From Isoptericola halalbus (GTDB lineage: Bacteria; Actinomycetota; Actinomycetes; Actinomycetales; Cellulomonadaceae), in NCBI GenBank assembly GCA_009663185.1, contig VJZX01000004.1:125545-189544 (forward strand): a stretch of 64,000 bases of DNA. Direction: 5' to 3'. A model generated the notes under the pieces. The model saw only the letters and a list, made by a program, of their open reading frames with translations. It was not told the origin of the DNA and searched no databases. The first letter of the stretch is position 1; each line of letters opens with the position of its first letter. The translations under genes and the position numbers were made by a program. This document shows positions 41,770 through 52,668 of the stretch, piece after piece.

Positions 41770-42825
41770 ATGCGATTCGGACTCTTCATCCCGCAGGGCT
41801 GGCGGCACTCGCTCACCGACGTCCCGCCGGAGCAGCACTGGGAGACGATGCTGTCTCTCCTCCACTACGCCGACAACGCCGCGGCCGGCGAGGCGATCCC
41901 CGGTGGCGAGTTCGCCTGGGAGAGCGTCTGGGTGTACGACCACTTCCACACGGTCCCGGTGCCGAACCCCGAGGCGACGCACGAGGCGTGGTCGCTCATG
42001 GCCGCGTTCGCGGCGGCGTCGCAGCGTGTGCGCCTCGGTCAGATGTGCACGTGCATGTCGTACCGGCAGCCGACGTACCTGGCGAAGGTCGCCGCGACGG
42101 TCGACGTCATCTCGGGCGGGCGCCTCGAGATGGGCATCGGCGCCGGCTGGTACGAGCACGAGTGGCGCGCCTACGGCTACGGCTTTCCGAGCGCGGGCGA
42201 GCGCATCCGCGCGCTCGACGAGGGCGTGCAGATCATGACGAACATGTGGCGCACAGGGAACTCGGGCACGTTCGAGGGCAAGCGGTACCAGGTCGACGGC
42301 GCCCTGTGCTACCCGCAGCCGCTGCAAGAGCTCCCGATCGGCGACGACGGCGCCCGGGTCCCGAGCATCCCGCTGTGGATCGCGGGCGGTGGCGAGCGGA
42401 AGACTCTGCGCATCGCGGCGCAGCACGCCCAGTACACCAACTTCGCGGGCGACCCCGAGACCTTCTCGCACAAGTCGCAGATCCTGGAGCAGCACTGCAA
42501 GGACGTCGGCACCGACTTCGGCGCGATCACCCGCACCGCCGACTACAACGTCGTGATCGGCGAGAACGAGGCCGAGGTCGAGGACCGCCTCGCGTGGATC
42601 GAGTCCCACTTCGGCAAGCACTCCCCGAACGATGCGGGCGAGCGCGAGGTGCACAACTGGCGCAACGGTCCGCTCGTCGGTACGCCGGAGAAGATCGTCG
42701 ATACGCTGCAGGACCTCAAGGCCCGCGGGATGACGTACGCGATCGCGTACTTCCCCAACGCCGTGGCCGACCGCGACCAGATCGAGCTCTTCCAGCGCCA
42801 GGTCATCCCGGAGCTGCAGGACTGA
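41770..42825 (+). CDS. LLM-class F420-dependent oxidoreductase-like protein
   Basis: A 351-residue luciferase-like TIM-barrel protein: MRFGLFIPQGW, SVWVYDHFH, RLGQMCTCMSYRQPTYLAKVAATVDVISGGRLEMGIGAGWYEHEWRAYG and later PLWIAGGGERKTLRIAAQHA match LLM flavin/F420 oxidoreductases. F420 use is inferred from the actinobacterial subgroup; the substrate is unknown. TAGGCT (41758-41763) ends 6 nt before the ATG with no Shine-Dalgarno. Its stop is 10 bp from the convergent acpS stop. Confidence 0.88.
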   Translation: MRFGLFIPQGWRHSLTDVPPEQHWETMLSLLHYADNAAAGEAIPGGEFAWESVWVYDHFHTVPVPNPEATHEAWSLMAAFAAASQRVRLGQMCTCMSYRQPTYLAKVAATVDVISGGRLEMGIGAGWYEHEWRAYGYGFPSAGERIRALDEGVQIMTNMWRTGNSGTFEGKRYQVDGALCYPQPLQELPIGDDGARVPSIPLWIAGGGERKTLRIAAQHAQYTNFAGDPETFSHKSQILEQHCKDVGTDFGAITRTADYNVVIGENEAEVEDRLAWIESHFGKHSPNDAGEREVHNWRNGPLVGTPEKIVDTLQDLKARGMTYAIAYFPNAVADRDQIELFQRQVIPELQD

Positions 42826-42835
42826 GACGCGGGCC

Positions 42836-43186
42836 TTACCCCTCGGCCACCACCATGGCCGAGGCGATACCGGCGTCGTGCGAGATCGACAGGTGCAGCG
42901 TCTTGACGCCGAGCTCGTCGGCGCGCGCCTGGACGGTGCCGCGGAGCTCGACCTCGGGCGGTCCGCCGACGACGCGGCGGACCGTCGCGTCGTGCCAGTG
43001 CATGTTCCCCGGCGCCCCGAACGCCTTGGCGATGGCCTCCTTGGCGGCGAACCGTGCGGCCAGGGACGACGCCGGGAGCTCCCGCTCCTCGGCGGTGAAC
43101 AGCTTCTCGCGCAGCCGGGGCGTCCGCTCGAGCGTCTCCATGAACCGTTCGACGTCGACCACGTCGATGCCCACGCCGATGATCAT
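42836..43186 (-). CDS. acpS: Holo-[acyl-carrier-protein] synthase
   Basis: Transfers phosphopantetheine from CoA to ACP. The 116-residue AcpS has GIGVD-type start [13 protein letters not shown], the metal/CoA motif [16 protein letters not shown] and [15 protein letters not shown]. Length is typical. TACAGT (43193-43198) ends 6 nt before the ATG, probably leaderless. It is divergent from the alpha/beta hydrolase gene, whose own -10 lies 32 bp away. Confidence 0.95.
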   Translation of the reverse strand: MIIGVGIDVVDVERFMETLERTPRLREKLFTAEERELPASSLAARFAAKEAIAKAFGAPGNMHWHDATVRRVVGGPPEVELRGTVQARADELGVKTLHLSISHDAGIASAMVVAEG

Positions 43187-43243
43187 GCGCCCACTGTAGG
43201 CGGCGCCTCTCGCGTGTCGGCAGCGCAGGCTAGGTTCGACGCC

Positions 43244-44068
43244 GTGTTCATCGAGGCTGCGGGTGTCCAGGTGCACTACGTCGAGCGCGGTGCTGGGCCA
43301 GGTTCGCCCACCGCCGTGCTGCTGCACGGCTTCCCGGTCGATCACCGGATCATGCTCGACGCGTTCGAGGCGGTCTTCGCCGGTCGCACCGGTTGGCGCC
43401 GGCTCTACCTCGACCTCCCGGGGATGGGACGAACCCGGGCACCGCACTGGCTCGCGTCCACCGACGACGTCTTCCGGGTCGTGCGTGCGGCGATCGACGT
43501 CCTGGTCCCCGGGCCGTACGTGGCCGTGGGCGAGTCCTACGGCGGCTACCTCGCGCGCGGCCTGGCGGCTGCCGAGCCTGAGCGCGTGCGCGGTCTCGCC
43601 CTGCTGTGCCCCATGGTCGTGGCCGAGCACGCCGACCGCGACGTGCCGCCGCACCGGGTGCTGGTGCGGGAGCCCGCGCTCGTGCACGAGGTCGGGGTGG
43701 CTGCCCTCGACGCGGACGAGGTCGGGGTGGTTCAGACCCGCGAGACCTGGCGACGCACGCTGGCCGAGGTCGAGCCCGGCCTCGACACGGCGGACCGTGC
43801 CGCGACGGCGCGGATCCGCGAGGCCTGGGCGGGCACGTTCGCGCTCGAGCCGTCCAGCCCGTACGAGCACCCGGCACTGGTGCTCACCGGCCGTCAGGAC
43901 ACCTCGACCGGCTACCGCGACACCTGGCGCGTGCTCGAGTCCTACCCGCGTGCGACCTTCGCGGTCCTCGACCGGGCCGGCCACAACCTCCAGATCGAGC
44001 AGCCGGCGCTCTTCGAGGCAATCGTCAGGGAATGGCTCGACCGGGTCGAGGAGACCGCTCAGGTCTGA
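43244..44068 (+). CDS. Alpha/beta hydrolase
   Basis: A 274-residue alpha/beta-fold hydrolase: oxyanion motif LLHGFPVDH, nucleophile elbow GESYGG (Ser about 98), acid in LTGRQDTST and a C-terminal His in GHNLQIEQP. The substrate is unknown. TAGGTT (43231-43236) ends 7 nt before the GTG, consistent with a leaderless mRNA. It overlaps the convergent MazG-like gene by 10 bp. Confidence 0.85.
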   Translation: MFIEAAGVQVHYVERGAGPGSPTAVLLHGFPVDHRIMLDAFEAVFAGRTGWRRLYLDLPGMGRTRAPHWLASTDDVFRVVRAAIDVLVPGPYVAVGESYGGYLARGLAAAEPERVRGLALLCPMVVAEHADRDVPPHRVLVREPALVHEVGVAALDADEVGVVQTRETWRRTLAEVEPGLDTADRAATARIREAWAGTFALEPSSPYEHPALVLTGRQDTSTGYRDTWRVLESYPRATFAVLDRAGHNLQIEQPALFEAIVREWLDRVEETAQV

Positions 44069-44406
44069 GCGCGCACGCCCATCTCGTCCTGCGGCTCGAC
44101 GAGGTGCCGCCAGCGGAACCACTTGCGCTCGAGCTCGGTCTCGAGGTCGACGTCGAACCGCCGCGCGACGAGCAGCAGCTGGGCAAGCACGTCGGCGAGC
44201 TCGGAGCGGAACGCCGCCGCGACCTCATCGGGGTCGGCGCCACGGTCGCGGGAACGGCCCGACGCCGCGAGGTAGGCCTGCGTGAGCTCACCGACCTCCT
44301 CGTGCAGCTTGAGCACGAGCCAGTCGTCCGTGCGCTCGACGCCGAACAGGCGCCCGTAGGCGCGCGAGATGATCTCAACCTCGTCGGCGAGGTCCTTCAG
44401 CTCCAT
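44059..44406 (-). CDS. MazG-like nucleotide pyrophosphohydrolase
   Basis: A 115-residue all-alpha NTP pyrophosphatase fold. The metal-binding signature E-E-x12-E-x2-D appears as [11 protein letters not shown] followed by [12 protein letters not shown]. It probably hydrolyses a non-canonical nucleoside triphosphate; the specific substrate is unknown. CAGGAT (44413-44418) ends 6 nt before the ATG. It overlaps the convergent hydrolase gene and precedes glmS on the same strand. Confidence 0.8.
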   Translation of the reverse strand: MELKDLADEVEIISRAYGRLFGVERTDDWLVLKLHEEVGELTQAYLAASGRSRDRGADPDEVAAAFRSELADVLAQLLLVARRFDVDLETELERKWFRWRHLVEPQDEMGVRAQT

Positions 44407-44452
44407 GCGCCGATCCTGCCCCGGACCACGGACAGAGGCACGGCCGGACGCC

Positions 44453-46360
44453 TCACTCCACGGTGACGGACTTGGCGAGGTTGCGCGGCTGGTCGACGTC
44501 GAGCCCCTTGGCAGTAGCCAGCGCCATCGCGAAGATCTGCAGCGGGACGACGGCGAGCAGGGGCTGCATCAGCGTGGGCGCCTGCGGGATCCAGAAGATC
44601 TCGTCGGCGTACCGGCGCACCTCGTCGTCGCCGTCCTCGGCGATGACGAGCGTGCGGGCGCCGCGGGCCCGGATCTCCTGGATGTTGGAGACGACCTTGG
44701 AGTGCAGCTGATCGCGCCCGCGCGGCGACGGCACGATGACGAACACCGGCTGCCCCTCGTCGATGAGCGCGATCGGGCCGTGCTTGAGCTCGCCGGCGGC
44801 GAAGCCCTCGGCGTGGATGTAGGCGAGTTCCTTGAGCTTGAGCGCGCCCTCCAGGGCGACGGGGAACCCGACGTGGCGGCCGAGGAAGAGCACCTTGTCC
44901 TGGTCGGCCATCGACCGTGCCGTGGCACGCACGTACTCGCTGCGCTCGAGGACGGTCTGCACCTTGCGCGGCATCTCGCGCAGCTCAGCGAGGATGGCCG
45001 CGACCTCGTCGGGGAACTTGTTGCCCCGCAGCTGGGCCAGGTACAGGCCGAGGATGTACGCGGCAGTGATCTGGGCGAGGAACGCCTTGGTCGAGGCGAC
45101 GGCGATCTCCGGGCCGGCGTGCGTGTACAGCACGGCGTCGGACTCGCGCGGGATCGTCGAGCCGTTGGTGTTGACGATGGCGAGCACCTTGGCGCCCTGC
45201 TCTCGCGCGTGCCGCACGGCCATGAGCGTGTCCATCGTCTCGCCCGACTGGGAGACCGCGACCACGAGCGTCTTGGAGTTCACGATCGGGTCGCGGTAGC
45301 GGAACTCGTGCGCGAGCTCGACCTCGACCGGGATGCGGCACCAGTGCTCGATCGCGTACTTGGCCACGTGCCCCGCGTACGCGGCGGTGCCGCACGCGAC
45401 GACGATGATCTTGTCCACGGCGCGCAGCACCGCCTCGTCGATCCGCAGGTCGTCGAGCACGATGTTGCCGGCCTCGTCCGTGCGCCCCAGCAGCGTGTCG
45501 GCCACGGCGTGCGGCTGGTCGTGGATCTCCTTGTCCATGAAGGAGGAGAAGCCGCCCTTCTCGGCCGCCGACGCGTCCCAGTCGACCGTGAACCGCTTGC
45601 CCTGGGCAGGCTTGCCGTCGAAGTCGCTCACGTCGACCGACGTCGGCGTGAGCGTCACGATCTGGTCCTGGCCGAGCTCGAGGGCCTCCTTGGTGTGCGC
45701 GACGAACGCCGCGACGTCGGACCCGAGGAAGTTCTCCCCCTCGCCGAGCCCGACCACCAGCGGCGAGTCGTGCCGCGCGCCCACGACCGTCGTCGGGTCG
45801 TCAGCGTGGACCGCGAGCAGCGTGAACGTACCCACGAGCCGGCGCGCCGTGGCGGCCATCGCGGCCGTGAGATCGCCCGAGGCGCGGTACTCCTTGGCGA
45901 GCAGCTGTGCAGCGACCTCGGTGTCCGTGTCGGAGACGAAGGGGACGCCGTCGGCGGACAGGTCGCGCCGCAGCGCGGCGAAGTTCTCGATGATGCCGTT
46001 GTGGATCACGGCCAGGCGGCCACCGTCTGCCAGGTGCGGGTGGGCGTTGGTGTCGGTCGGTCCGCCGTGCGTGGCCCACCGCGTGTGCCCGATCGCCGCC
46101 GTCGCCGCCGGCAGCGGCCGCGACTCCAGGTCGGCCACGAGGTTGCCGAGCTTGCCCGCCTTCTTCGAGAAGGAGACCTGCTCCAGGCCGGGACCCACGA
46201 GTGCGACACCCGCCGAGTCGTACCCGCGGTACTCCAGACGCTTCAGACCCTCCAGCGCGACCTCGAGAGGACGCTCCGAAGCGACCGGGGCGCCGTGCCC
46301 GACGGCGCCCGCCTCAGCAGAGACGAAGCCCAGACCGGTGTAGCCGACGATTCCACACAT
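44453..46360 (-). CDS. glmS: Glutamine-fructose-6-phosphate aminotransferase
   Basis: Makes glucosamine-6-phosphate for peptidoglycan. It has 635 residues: N-terminal nucleophile Cys2 (MCGIVGYTG), glutaminase motifs GHTRWATHG and HNGIIEN, then two SIS domains ([46 protein letters not shown]) and the C-terminal [14 protein letters not shown] (46368-46373) ends 7 nt before the ATG; there is no long leader, so no glmS ribozyme. The start must be this ATG because Cys2 is catalytic. glmM lies ~3.6 kb away. Confidence 0.97.
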   Translation of the reverse strand: MCGIVGYTGLGFVSAEAGAVGHGAPVASERPLEVALEGLKRLEYRGYDSAGVALVGPGLEQVSFSKKAGKLGNLVADLESRPLPAATAAIGHTRWATHGGPTDTNAHPHLADGGRLAVIHNGIIENFAALRRDLSADGVPFVSDTDTEVAAQLLAKEYRASGDLTAAMAATARRLVGTFTLLAVHADDPTTVVGARHDSPLVVGLGEGENFLGSDVAAFVAHTKEALELGQDQIVTLTPTSVDVSDFDGKPAQGKRFTVDWDASAAEKGGFSSFMDKEIHDQPHAVADTLLGRTDEAGNIVLDDLRIDEAVLRAVDKIIVVACGTAAYAGHVAKYAIEHWCRIPVEVELAHEFRYRDPIVNSKTLVVAVSQSGETMDTLMAVRHAREQGAKVLAIVNTNGSTIPRESDAVLYTHAGPEIAVASTKAFLAQITAAYILGLYLAQLRGNKFPDEVAAILAELREMPRKVQTVLERSEYVRATARSMADQDKVLFLGRHVGFPVALEGALKLKELAYIHAEGFAAGELKHGPIALIDEGQPVFVIVPSPRGRDQLHSKVVSNIQEIRARGARTLVIAEDGDDEVRRYADEIFWIPQAPTLMQPLLAVVPLQIFAMALATAKGLDVDQPRNLAKSVTVE

Positions 46361-46447
46361 GGCCGCGAGTCTATCCGTCGGTGCTGCGCGACCCGACCCG
46401 CACGGCCGCGCCCGTGAGCGGACCCACACGGGCCTACGCTCGCGAGC

Positions 46448-47284
46448 ATGGGGGTGCTGATCGGGTTGTCCGGGTGGCGCTACGCCGGCTGGCGCGGGCG
46501 CTTCTACCCCGAAGGACTGCCGCAGCGCCGCGAGCTCGAGCACATCGCGTCGGTGTTCCCGACGGTCGAGCTCAACGGCTCGTTCTACTCGCTGCAGCAG
46601 CCGGCGTCCTACCTGCGGTGGCGCGACGCCGTCCCGCCCGGCTTCACCTTCGCCGTCAAGGGCGGGCGCTTCGTCACGCACATGAAGCGCCTTCGCGACG
46701 TGCGCACGCCGCTCGCCAACTTCTTCGCGAGCGGCGTGCTGGCCCTGGGCGACCGGCTCGGGCCCGTCCTGTGGCAGCTCCCCGAGCGCGCGACGCTCGA
46801 GCTCGAGACGCTCGACGAGTTCCTCGACCTCCTGCCCAGGAGCACGACGGCGGCGGGCCGGCTCGCGACCGAGCACGACGACAAGCTGCCCGCCGACCCA
46901 TGGACCAAGCCCGGGACGCACCGCCCGCTGCGGCACGCGCTCGAGCCGCGCCACGCCTCGTTCGACGACCCCGCGGCGCTGCGGCTCCTGCGCGACAACG
47001 ACGTCGCGCTCGTCACCTCGGACGGGGCAGGCCGGTGGCCGATGTTCGAGCACACGACGGCGCAGCTCGTCTACGTGCGCCTGCACGGCCCCACCACGCT
47101 GTACGCGAGCGCCTACGACGACGCGCTCCTCGACCGCTGGGCCACGTGGGTGCGGCGGCGGCACGACGCCGGGCACGACGTCGTCGTCTACTTCGACAAC
47201 GACGTCGACGCCCACGCGCCGCACGACGCGCAGCGGCTCGTCGAGCGTCTCGCCGACGTGGCCGAGCACTGGCCATCAGGCTGA
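46448..47284 (+). CDS. DUF72 (YecE-like) protein
   Basis: A 278-residue TIM-barrel-like protein of the DUF72 family: [59 protein letters not shown] and [11 protein letters not shown] are its standard landmarks. The function is unknown. TACGCT (46435-46440) ends 7 nt before the ATG, suggesting a leaderless mRNA. It lies between glmS (divergent) and coaA (same strand, 41 bp further on). Confidence 0.86.
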   Translation: MGVLIGLSGWRYAGWRGRFYPEGLPQRRELEHIASVFPTVELNGSFYSLQQPASYLRWRDAVPPGFTFAVKGGRFVTHMKRLRDVRTPLANFFASGVLALGDRLGPVLWQLPERATLELETLDEFLDLLPRSTTAAGRLATEHDDKLPADPWTKPGTHRPLRHALEPRHASFDDPAALRLLRDNDVALVTSDGAGRWPMFEHTTAQLVYVRLHGPTTLYASAYDDALLDRWATWVRRRHDAGHDVVVYFDNDVDAHAPHDAQRLVERLADVAEHWPSG

Positions 47285-47325
47285 GGGTGCGAACCCACCC
47301 GGAGATCTCGGGCAGAATCGGGCAG

Positions 47326-48348
47326 GTGGTACCGCACCTCTCCAACACCGCGAGCGGGACGACGTCCGGCCCCGGGGCCCCACAGCCCCTGGGCGAGCAC
47401 CTGACGCGCCTCGCGCCGTCGTCCCCCTACGTCGACCTCGACCGTGCGGCGTGGAGCCGGCTGTCGGAGTCGACGCCCCTGCCGCTCACCGACTCCGACG
47501 TCGAGCGGCTGCGCGGCCTGGGCGACCCGATCGACCTGGCCGAGGTCGACGCGATCTACCGCCCGCTCTCGCGCCTGCTCAACCTCTACGTGACCGCGAC
47601 CGCGGGCCTGCACGGCGCGACGTCGACGTTCCTGCGCGAGGAGCCGCCGCGCACCCCGTACGTCATCGGCGTCGCCGGATCCGTCGCGGTCGGCAAGTCG
47701 ACGGCCGCCCGCGTCCTGCGTGAGATGCTCGCACGCTGGCCCGAGACCCCGCACGTCGAGCTCGTCACGACCGACGGCTTCCTGCACCCCAACGCCGAGC
47801 TGCAGCGCCGGGGCCTGATGGAGCGCAAGGGGTTCCCCGAGTCGTACGACCGCCGCGCGCTCATCCGCTTCCTGTCCAAGATCAAGGCCGGGCAGGAGGA
47901 GGTGCGGGCACCCGTCTACTCCCACGTCGTCTACGACATCGTGCCGGGCGCCGAGATCGTCGTGCGCAAGCCCGACGTGCTCATCGTCGAGGGCCTCAAC
48001 GTGCTGCAGCCCGCCCGGCCGTCGTCGGTCGACGAGTCGACGGTCGCGGTGAGCGACTTCTTCGACTTCTCCATCTACGTCGACGCCCGCACGCGCAACA
48101 TCCGCCAGTGGTACGTCGACCGGTTCCTCAAGCTGCGCCGCACCGCGTTCAGCCGGCCCGAGTCGTTCTTCCGCCGGTACGCCGACCTCTCCGACGCCGA
48201 GGCGACCGCCCAGGCGCTGGCGATCTGGGACGCGATCAACGCGCCGAACCTCGAGCAGAACATCCTGCCGACGCGCGGCCGCGCGACGCTCGTGCTGACC
48301 AAGGGCTCCGACCACTCGGTCCAGCGGGTGCGCCTGCGCAAGCTCTGA
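47326..48348 (+). CDS. coaA: Pantothenate kinase type I
   Basis: Phosphorylates pantothenate, first step of CoA synthesis. The 340 residues carry Walker [10 protein letters not shown] (118-126), [31 protein letters not shown] and [13 protein letters not shown], all typical of prokaryotic type I CoaA. The N-terminal ~25 residues are a Ser/Thr/Gly-rich extension. GTG 47326 lies 7 nt after CAGAAT (47313-47318), a leaderless pattern. The stop is 4 bp from the convergent DedA-family gene. Confidence 0.96.
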   Translation: MVPHLSNTASGTTSGPGAPQPLGEHLTRLAPSSPYVDLDRAAWSRLSESTPLPLTDSDVERLRGLGDPIDLAEVDAIYRPLSRLLNLYVTATAGLHGATSTFLREEPPRTPYVIGVAGSVAVGKSTAARVLREMLARWPETPHVELVTTDGFLHPNAELQRRGLMERKGFPESYDRRALIRFLSKIKAGQEEVRAPVYSHVVYDIVPGAEIVVRKPDVLIVEGLNVLQPARPSSVDESTVAVSDFFDFSIYVDARTRNIRQWYVDRFLKLRRTAFSRPESFFRRYADLSDAEATAQALAIWDAINAPNLEQNILPTRGRATLVLTKGSDHSVQRVRLRKL

Positions 48349-48352
48349 CGGA

Positions 48353-49102
48353 TCAGGCCGACTCGCGGCCGGCCGCGGCCTCCGCCGTGCACGGCTCCGG
48401 GCAAGGCTCCTGATCGGCCGCCGCGGCCGCCGCGGCACGCTCGGCCTCCTCGGCCGCCAGCTCGGCGGCCTCCGCCTCGGCCATCTTGCGCCGGGTCAGG
48501 CGCTGGACCACCTGGTCGACGACGACCCCGAGCAGGATGCCCGCGAGGACGCCCACGCCCATCGCCAGCAGCGTGTTGTGGCCGAGCCAGCTCGCCGCCG
48601 CGAGCCCGATGAGCATGGAGTACACCGCCCACGTCGCGGCTGCGATGGCGGCGTAGGCCATGAACCGGCGTCGTGGGTAGCCGACCGCCCCCGCCGTCAT
48701 GTTGACCGCGACGCGGCCGACAGGGATGTAGCGCGCGGCGAGGATGAGCGACGCACCGCGGTGCAGCAGAGCCCGGCGCGCCCACACGACCGCGCGGCGA
48801 CCGCGGGCCGTGCGCAGGAACGGGATGCGCTCGGTACCGACCGCCTTGCCGATCGAGTAGGCGATCTGGTCTCCGCACCACGCGCCGAGCGCGGCCATCA
48901 CCAGGATCGCGGGGAGCCACGGCGTGCCCGTGGCGTGGGCGGAGACCGTGAGCGTGATCACCACCGACTCGCTCGGCAGCGGCGGGAAGAAGCCGTCGAT
49001 CGTCGCGAACCCGAACATCGCCGGGTAGACCCAGGCGGACGCAGCCAGGGCGAGGATCCAGCTCTCCAGCTGCTCCAGGAAGATGGTCACTGCCTCTGGC
49101 AC
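48353..49102 (-). CDS. DedA-family membrane protein
   Basis: A 249-residue SNARE-associated/DedA membrane protein, a family involved in undecaprenyl or other phospholipid flipping. The landmarks are DGFFPPLPSESVVI, GAWCGDQIAYSIGKAVG and the signature ARYIPVGRVAVNMTAGAVGYPRRRFMAY with the conserved Arg and Gly. About five helices precede an Ala/Glu-rich charged C-terminal tail (from ~210). The GTG start follows GAGGGA; a TACGCT on this strand at 49173-49178 may be its -10. Confidence 0.87.
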   Translation of the reverse strand: MPEAVTIFLEQLESWILALAASAWVYPAMFGFATIDGFFPPLPSESVVITLTVSAHATGTPWLPAILVMAALGAWCGDQIAYSIGKAVGTERIPFLRTARGRRAVVWARRALLHRGASLILAARYIPVGRVAVNMTAGAVGYPRRRFMAYAAIAAATWAVYSMLIGLAAASWLGHNTLLAMGVGVLAGILLGVVVDQVVQRLTRRKMAEAEAAELAAEEAERAAAAAAADQEPCPEPCTAEAAAGRESA

Positions 49103-49280
49103 GGTCCCTCGGTTCGTCGGCCGGTGGCATCGGCTCCGGCGGCGGCGCGACGCCGGTCGGCGTCACAGGAGAAGCGTAGGCAGACTCGGGCCGGTTCCCG
49201 CATGGGGGATTTCCCCAGTTCCACCCTGAACCCCGAAGTTCACCCAGGTTCACAGCCAGGGTCCAGCCCTGTCGGCGTCC

Positions 49281-49949
49281 TCAGCCGAGCGCGAACCCGA
49301 GCGTCTCTGCCGCCGCCCGCGGGTCAGGGTCGGGCCACCAGCGCGCGAGGTTCTCGTTCGACGAGAGCGACCGCGGCTGGGCGTGGTCGAGGTAGAGCTC
49401 GCCCGCGAGGTGGTCGGTCTCGTGCTGCACGATCCGCGCCGGCCACCCGGTGAGCACCTCGTCGAGCGCCGCGCCGGTCTCGTCCTGGCCCGTCAGTCGC
49501 ACGCTGCGGTGCCGCGCGACGACGGCCTGCCACCCGGACACCGACAGGCAGCCCTCGAAGAACGCCACCCGCACGGGTTCGCCGTCCGGGCCCGGCACTC
49601 CCTCGTACCGCGGATTCACGAGCACGCGGTACGGCAGAGGCGTGCGCGCGCGCGGGGCGTCGACCGGGGCGCCGGCGTCCTCCACGACGGCGATCGCGAG
49701 CGGGATGCCGACCTGCGGCGCCGCGAGGCCGACACCCGGCGCTGCGCGCATCGTGCGCCGCATGGTCTCGAGCAGGCGGCCCAGGTCGTCCCCGAGCTGG
49801 CCCGTGTACGGGTTCGCCGGCCGCCGCAGCACGGGGTCGCCCGCCTGGACGATCGGCAGGACGCCGTCCCCGCGCTCCTCCACGACGTCGAGCAGGTCCC
49901 GGACGGCGTCGCGCAGTGCGGGATCGACGGCCGGGTCGACGTCGGTCAC
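49281..49949 (-). CDS. def: Peptide deformylase
   Basis: Removes the formyl group from nascent proteins. The 222 residues contain all three metal motifs: [10 protein letters not shown] (72-81), EGCLS with C134, and QHETDH with H176, E177 and H180. An N-terminal ~30-residue extension and C-terminal tail are usual in this actinobacterial type. Its start overlaps the glmM stop by 4 bp (ATGA), so it is coupled to glmM. Confidence 0.95.
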   Translation of the reverse strand: MTDVDPAVDPALRDAVRDLLDVVEERGDGVLPIVQAGDPVLRRPANPYTGQLGDDLGRLLETMRRTMRAAPGVGLAAPQVGIPLAIAVVEDAGAPVDAPRARTPLPYRVLVNPRYEGVPGPDGEPVRVAFFEGCLSVSGWQAVVARHRSVRLTGQDETGAALDEVLTGWPARIVQHETDHLAGELYLDHAQPRSLSSNENLARWWPDPDPRAAAETLGFALG

Positions 49950-51310
49950 AGCGCCAGACGGTCACGGACGACGGCGGCGAGCGTGTCCGCCACGCCGTCG
50001 GCCTGCGTCTGGGTCGCCGCCTCGACCATGACCCGCACGACGGGCTCGGTGCCCGACGGGCGGAGCAGCACGCGGCCCGTCTCGCCCAGCAGCGCCTCGG
50101 CGTTCTCGACGGCGGCGCGCACGCCCTCGTCGGAACCCGCGCGGGCCCGGTCCACGCCCTTGACGTTGATCAGTGTCTGCGGCAGGCGCGGGATCTCGGC
50201 CGCGAGCTCGGCGAGACGCTTGCCCGACGCCTTGACCTGGGCCGCGAGGTGCAGCGCGGTGAGGATGCCGTCGCCCGTGGTGGCGTGCTCGGCCAGGATG
50301 ATGTGCCCGGACTGCTCGCCGCCGAGGCCGTAGCCGTGCGCGCGCATCTCCTCGAGCACGTACCGGTCGCCGACGGCCGTCTGGACGGTCGTGATGCCGG
50401 CGTCCTTCATGGCCAGGAGCAGGCCGAGGTTGCTCATCACGGTCACGACCAGGGTGTCCGAGGCAAGACGGCCCTCGTCCTTGAGCGCGCGGGCCAGGAT
50501 GCCGAGGATCTGGTCGCCGTCGACGAGCACGCCGCCGTGGTCGACCCCGAGGCAGCGGTCGGCGTCTCCGTCGAACGCCACGCCGAAGTCGGCCTCGGCC
50601 GCGACGACGACCGCCTGCAGCTGCTCGGGATGGGTCGACCCGGCCTTCTCGTTGATGTTGCGGCCGTCGGGGCTCGCGTTGATCACGACGACGTCGGCAC
50701 CCGCCTCGCGCAGCGCGTCCGGACCGATCGCGCTCGCCGCGCCGTTGGCGCAGTCGACAGCGATCCGCAGGCCGTCGAGCGGCCGGTGGTCCGGCGTCGT
50801 GCCGATGCTGGCGACGAGGTGCTCGACGTACTGCGCGGCGGCGATGCCCGTGTCGCTGCGCATGCGCCCGACGCCGGCACCGACCGGCCGCTCCCACTCG
50901 GCGGCCAGCTGGGTCTCGATCGCGTCCTCGACCCCGTCGTCGAGCTTGAGCCCTCCGCGCGCGAAGAACTTGATGCCGTTGTCCGGCATGGCGTTGTGGG
51001 ACGCCGAGACCATGACGCCCAGGTCGGCCTTCATGGCGCCCACGAGGTAGGCGAGCGCCGGGGTAGGCAGGACGCCCAGGTTGACCACGTCGACGCCCGC
51101 GCTGGCCAGGCCCGCCCCGACCGCAGCAGACAGGAACTCGCCCGACGCGCGCGGGTCGCGGCCGATCACCGCCCGGGGGCGGTGACCCTCGAACTCGCCC
51201 GTGGACCCGAGCACCTGCGCTGCCGCGCTTCCCAGCGCGAGCGCGAGCTCCGCGGTCACGTCGCGGTTGGCGAGGCCCCGGACCCCGTCGGTGCCGAACA
51301 GTCGTCCCAT
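49946..51310 (-). CDS. glmM: Phosphoglucosamine mutase
   Basis: Interconverts glucosamine-6-P and glucosamine-1-P for UDP-GlcNAc. The 454 residues show [10 protein letters not shown] at the start, the phosphoserine loop VSASHN with S104, the Mg site DGDADR near 245 and GGEQSGH, and the C-terminal [18 protein letters not shown] 51310 follows GGAGGAAG. It lies downstream of the rpsI terminator and is coupled to def. Confidence 0.96.
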   Translation of the reverse strand: MGRLFGTDGVRGLANRDVTAELALALGSAAAQVLGSTGEFEGHRPRAVIGRDPRASGEFLSAAVGAGLASAGVDVVNLGVLPTPALAYLVGAMKADLGVMVSASHNAMPDNGIKFFARGGLKLDDGVEDAIETQLAAEWERPVGAGVGRMRSDTGIAAAQYVEHLVASIGTTPDHRPLDGLRIAVDCANGAASAIGPDALREAGADVVVINASPDGRNINEKAGSTHPEQLQAVVVAAEADFGVAFDGDADRCLGVDHGGVLVDGDQILGILARALKDEGRLASDTLVVTVMSNLGLLLAMKDAGITTVQTAVGDRYVLEEMRAHGYGLGGEQSGHIILAEHATTGDGILTALHLAAQVKASGKRLAELAAEIPRLPQTLINVKGVDRARAGSDEGVRAAVENAEALLGETGRVLLRPSGTEPVVRVMVEAATQTQADGVADTLAAVVRDRLAL

Positions 51311-51367
51311 GTGTGCTTCCTCCTGTGCTGGGCGCCGGGGTCGATCGTAGACGTCCCGACAATGCGG

Positions 51368-51397
51368 ACGGCCCCGCCGGGATTCCGACGGGGCCGT
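51368..51397 (-). terminator. Terminator after rpsI
   Basis: ACGGCCCCGCCGG (51368-51380) and CCGACGGGGCCGT (51385-51397) pair over 13 bp with one wobble and a 4-nt loop, 18 nt downstream of the rpsI stop. It separates rplM-rpsI from glmM-def. Confidence 0.82.
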
Positions 51398-51414
51398 TCG
51401 ACGAGGCGCTTGGA

Positions 51415-51903
51415 TCAGCGCTTCGAGTACTGCGGAGCCTTGCGGGCCTTCTTGAGACCGGCCTTCTTGCGCTCGACCTCACGGGCGTCGCGCGTGAGGA
51501 AGCCCGCCTTCTTCAGGGCCGCGCGGTTCGCCTCACGGTCGATCTCGTTGAGCGCGCGGGCGATGCCCAGGCGCAGGGCGCCGGCCTGGCCGGTCGGGCC
51601 ACCGCCGTTGATGCGGGCGATGATGTCGAAGCGGCCCTCGACCTCGACCAGCTTCAGCGGAGAGTTGACCAGCTGCTGGTGCACCTTGTTCGGGAAGTAG
51701 TCCTCGAGGGTGCGGCCGTTGATCTTCCACTGGCCGGTGCCCGGCACGAGGCGCACGCGCGCCACGGCCTCCTTGCGGCGGCCCAGGGCCTGGCCCGGGG
51801 CGGTGATGGACTGACCGCCGTTGGCCACGGGGGCCGCGGTCTCGGTCGTGTAGGTGCTGGGAGTCTCGTCGTCCAGCTCGATGTCGACGTTGGTGTCGGC
51901 CAC
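51415..51903 (-). CDS. rpsI: 30S ribosomal protein S9
   Basis: A 162-residue S9. An acidic Thr/Glu/Asp-rich N-terminal extension of about 35 residues, common in actinobacteria, precedes the conserved [26 protein letters not shown] and the basic tail ending RKAPQYSKR that reaches the P-site tRNA. The GTG at 51903 follows GAGGACACACCA. It is cotranscribed with rplM, 37 bp upstream. Confidence 0.96.
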   Translation of the reverse strand: MADTNVDIELDDETPSTYTTETAAPVANGGQSITAPGQALGRRKEAVARVRLVPGTGQWKINGRTLEDYFPNKVHQQLVNSPLKLVEVEGRFDIIARINGGGPTGQAGALRLGIARALNEIDREANRAALKKAGFLTRDAREVERKKAGLKKARKAPQYSKR

Positions 51904-51940
51904 TGGTGTGTCCTCGCGTCTTTCGCTTGTCTGCAGCGGC

Positions 51941-52390
51941 TCAGGCCTGCTGCGAAACCTGGGTGATCTCGAACGGCTTGGGCTGCTGCGCGGCGTGCGG
52001 GTGCTCCGCACCGCGGTAGACCTTCAGCTTCTTGAGCTGCTGGGCCGCGAGCGAGTTCTTCGGGAGCATGCCGCGCACGGCCTTCTCCACGGCCCGCTCG
52101 GGGTTCTTCTCCAGGAGCTCGCCGTAGGCCACCGAGCGCAGACCGCCCGGGTAGCCCGAGTGGCGGTAGGCCAGCTTGGTCTCGCGCTTGTTGCCGCTCA
52201 GGGCGACCTTGTCGGCGTTGATGACGATGACGAAGTCACCGCCGTCGACGTGCGGGGCGAAGGTCGGCTTGTGCTTCCCGCGCAGGAGGGTGGCGACCTG
52301 GCTCGCCAGGCGGCCAAGGACGACGTCGGTCGCGTCGACGACGTACCAGTCGCGCTGGACCTCGCCGGGCTTCGGGGTGTACGTACGCAC
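51941..52390 (-). CDS. rplM: 50S ribosomal protein L13
   Basis: A 149-residue L13 with [29 protein letters not shown] at the start, then [20 protein letters not shown] and [19 protein letters not shown]. The GTG at 52390 was chosen because the family starts V/M-RTY; an ATG six codons upstream (52408) overlaps the AAAGG ribosome site. It leads the rplM-rpsI operon with a ~160-nt leader from a good promoter. Confidence 0.96.
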   Translation of the reverse strand: MRTYTPKPGEVQRDWYVVDATDVVLGRLASQVATLLRGKHKPTFAPHVDGGDFVIVINADKVALSGNKRETKLAYRHSGYPGGLRSVAYGELLEKNPERAVEKAVRGMLPKNSLAAQQLKKLKVYRGAEHPHAAQQPKPFEITQVSQQA

Positions 52391-52555
52391 GGTTCGTAAC
52401 CTTTTCATGTTCGGTGTCGTCGGACGAGAAGCGGCGCCCGATGAGTCAGGTGTTGTGCGCGGGAGCTCCGTGATGACGTCCTGGCCTGGGCATCGTCGTG
52501 GCGAGTGGGCGCGCTGACGATGCGGGACGCCGGAGGCATAGCACAACGACAGGTC

Positions 52556-52585
52556 AGTCTACAGACGCGCCGCACGCAGGGTCAA
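52556..52585 (-). promoter_or_regulatory. Promoter of rplM-rpsI
   Basis: On the minus strand TTGACC (52580-52585), an 18-bp spacer and TAGACT (52556-52561) make the best sigma-70-type promoter seen in the window. Transcription would start near 52549, leaving a ~160-nt leader before rplM that could hold autoregulatory structure. Confidence 0.75.
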
Positions 52586-52668
52586 AGCGAGGCCGGTCAC
52601 GCTCGTCACAGCCACTCCACTTCCACTGCCGCGCTGCGTCGCGGCGGACCCGGGTGCACCGTAGAGAC

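Noticed and set aside
44453-46448. A glmS ribozyme upstream of glmS
   Set aside because: The start codon is 7 nt after a -10 hexamer, so there is no leader to hold one, and no ribozyme core is visible.
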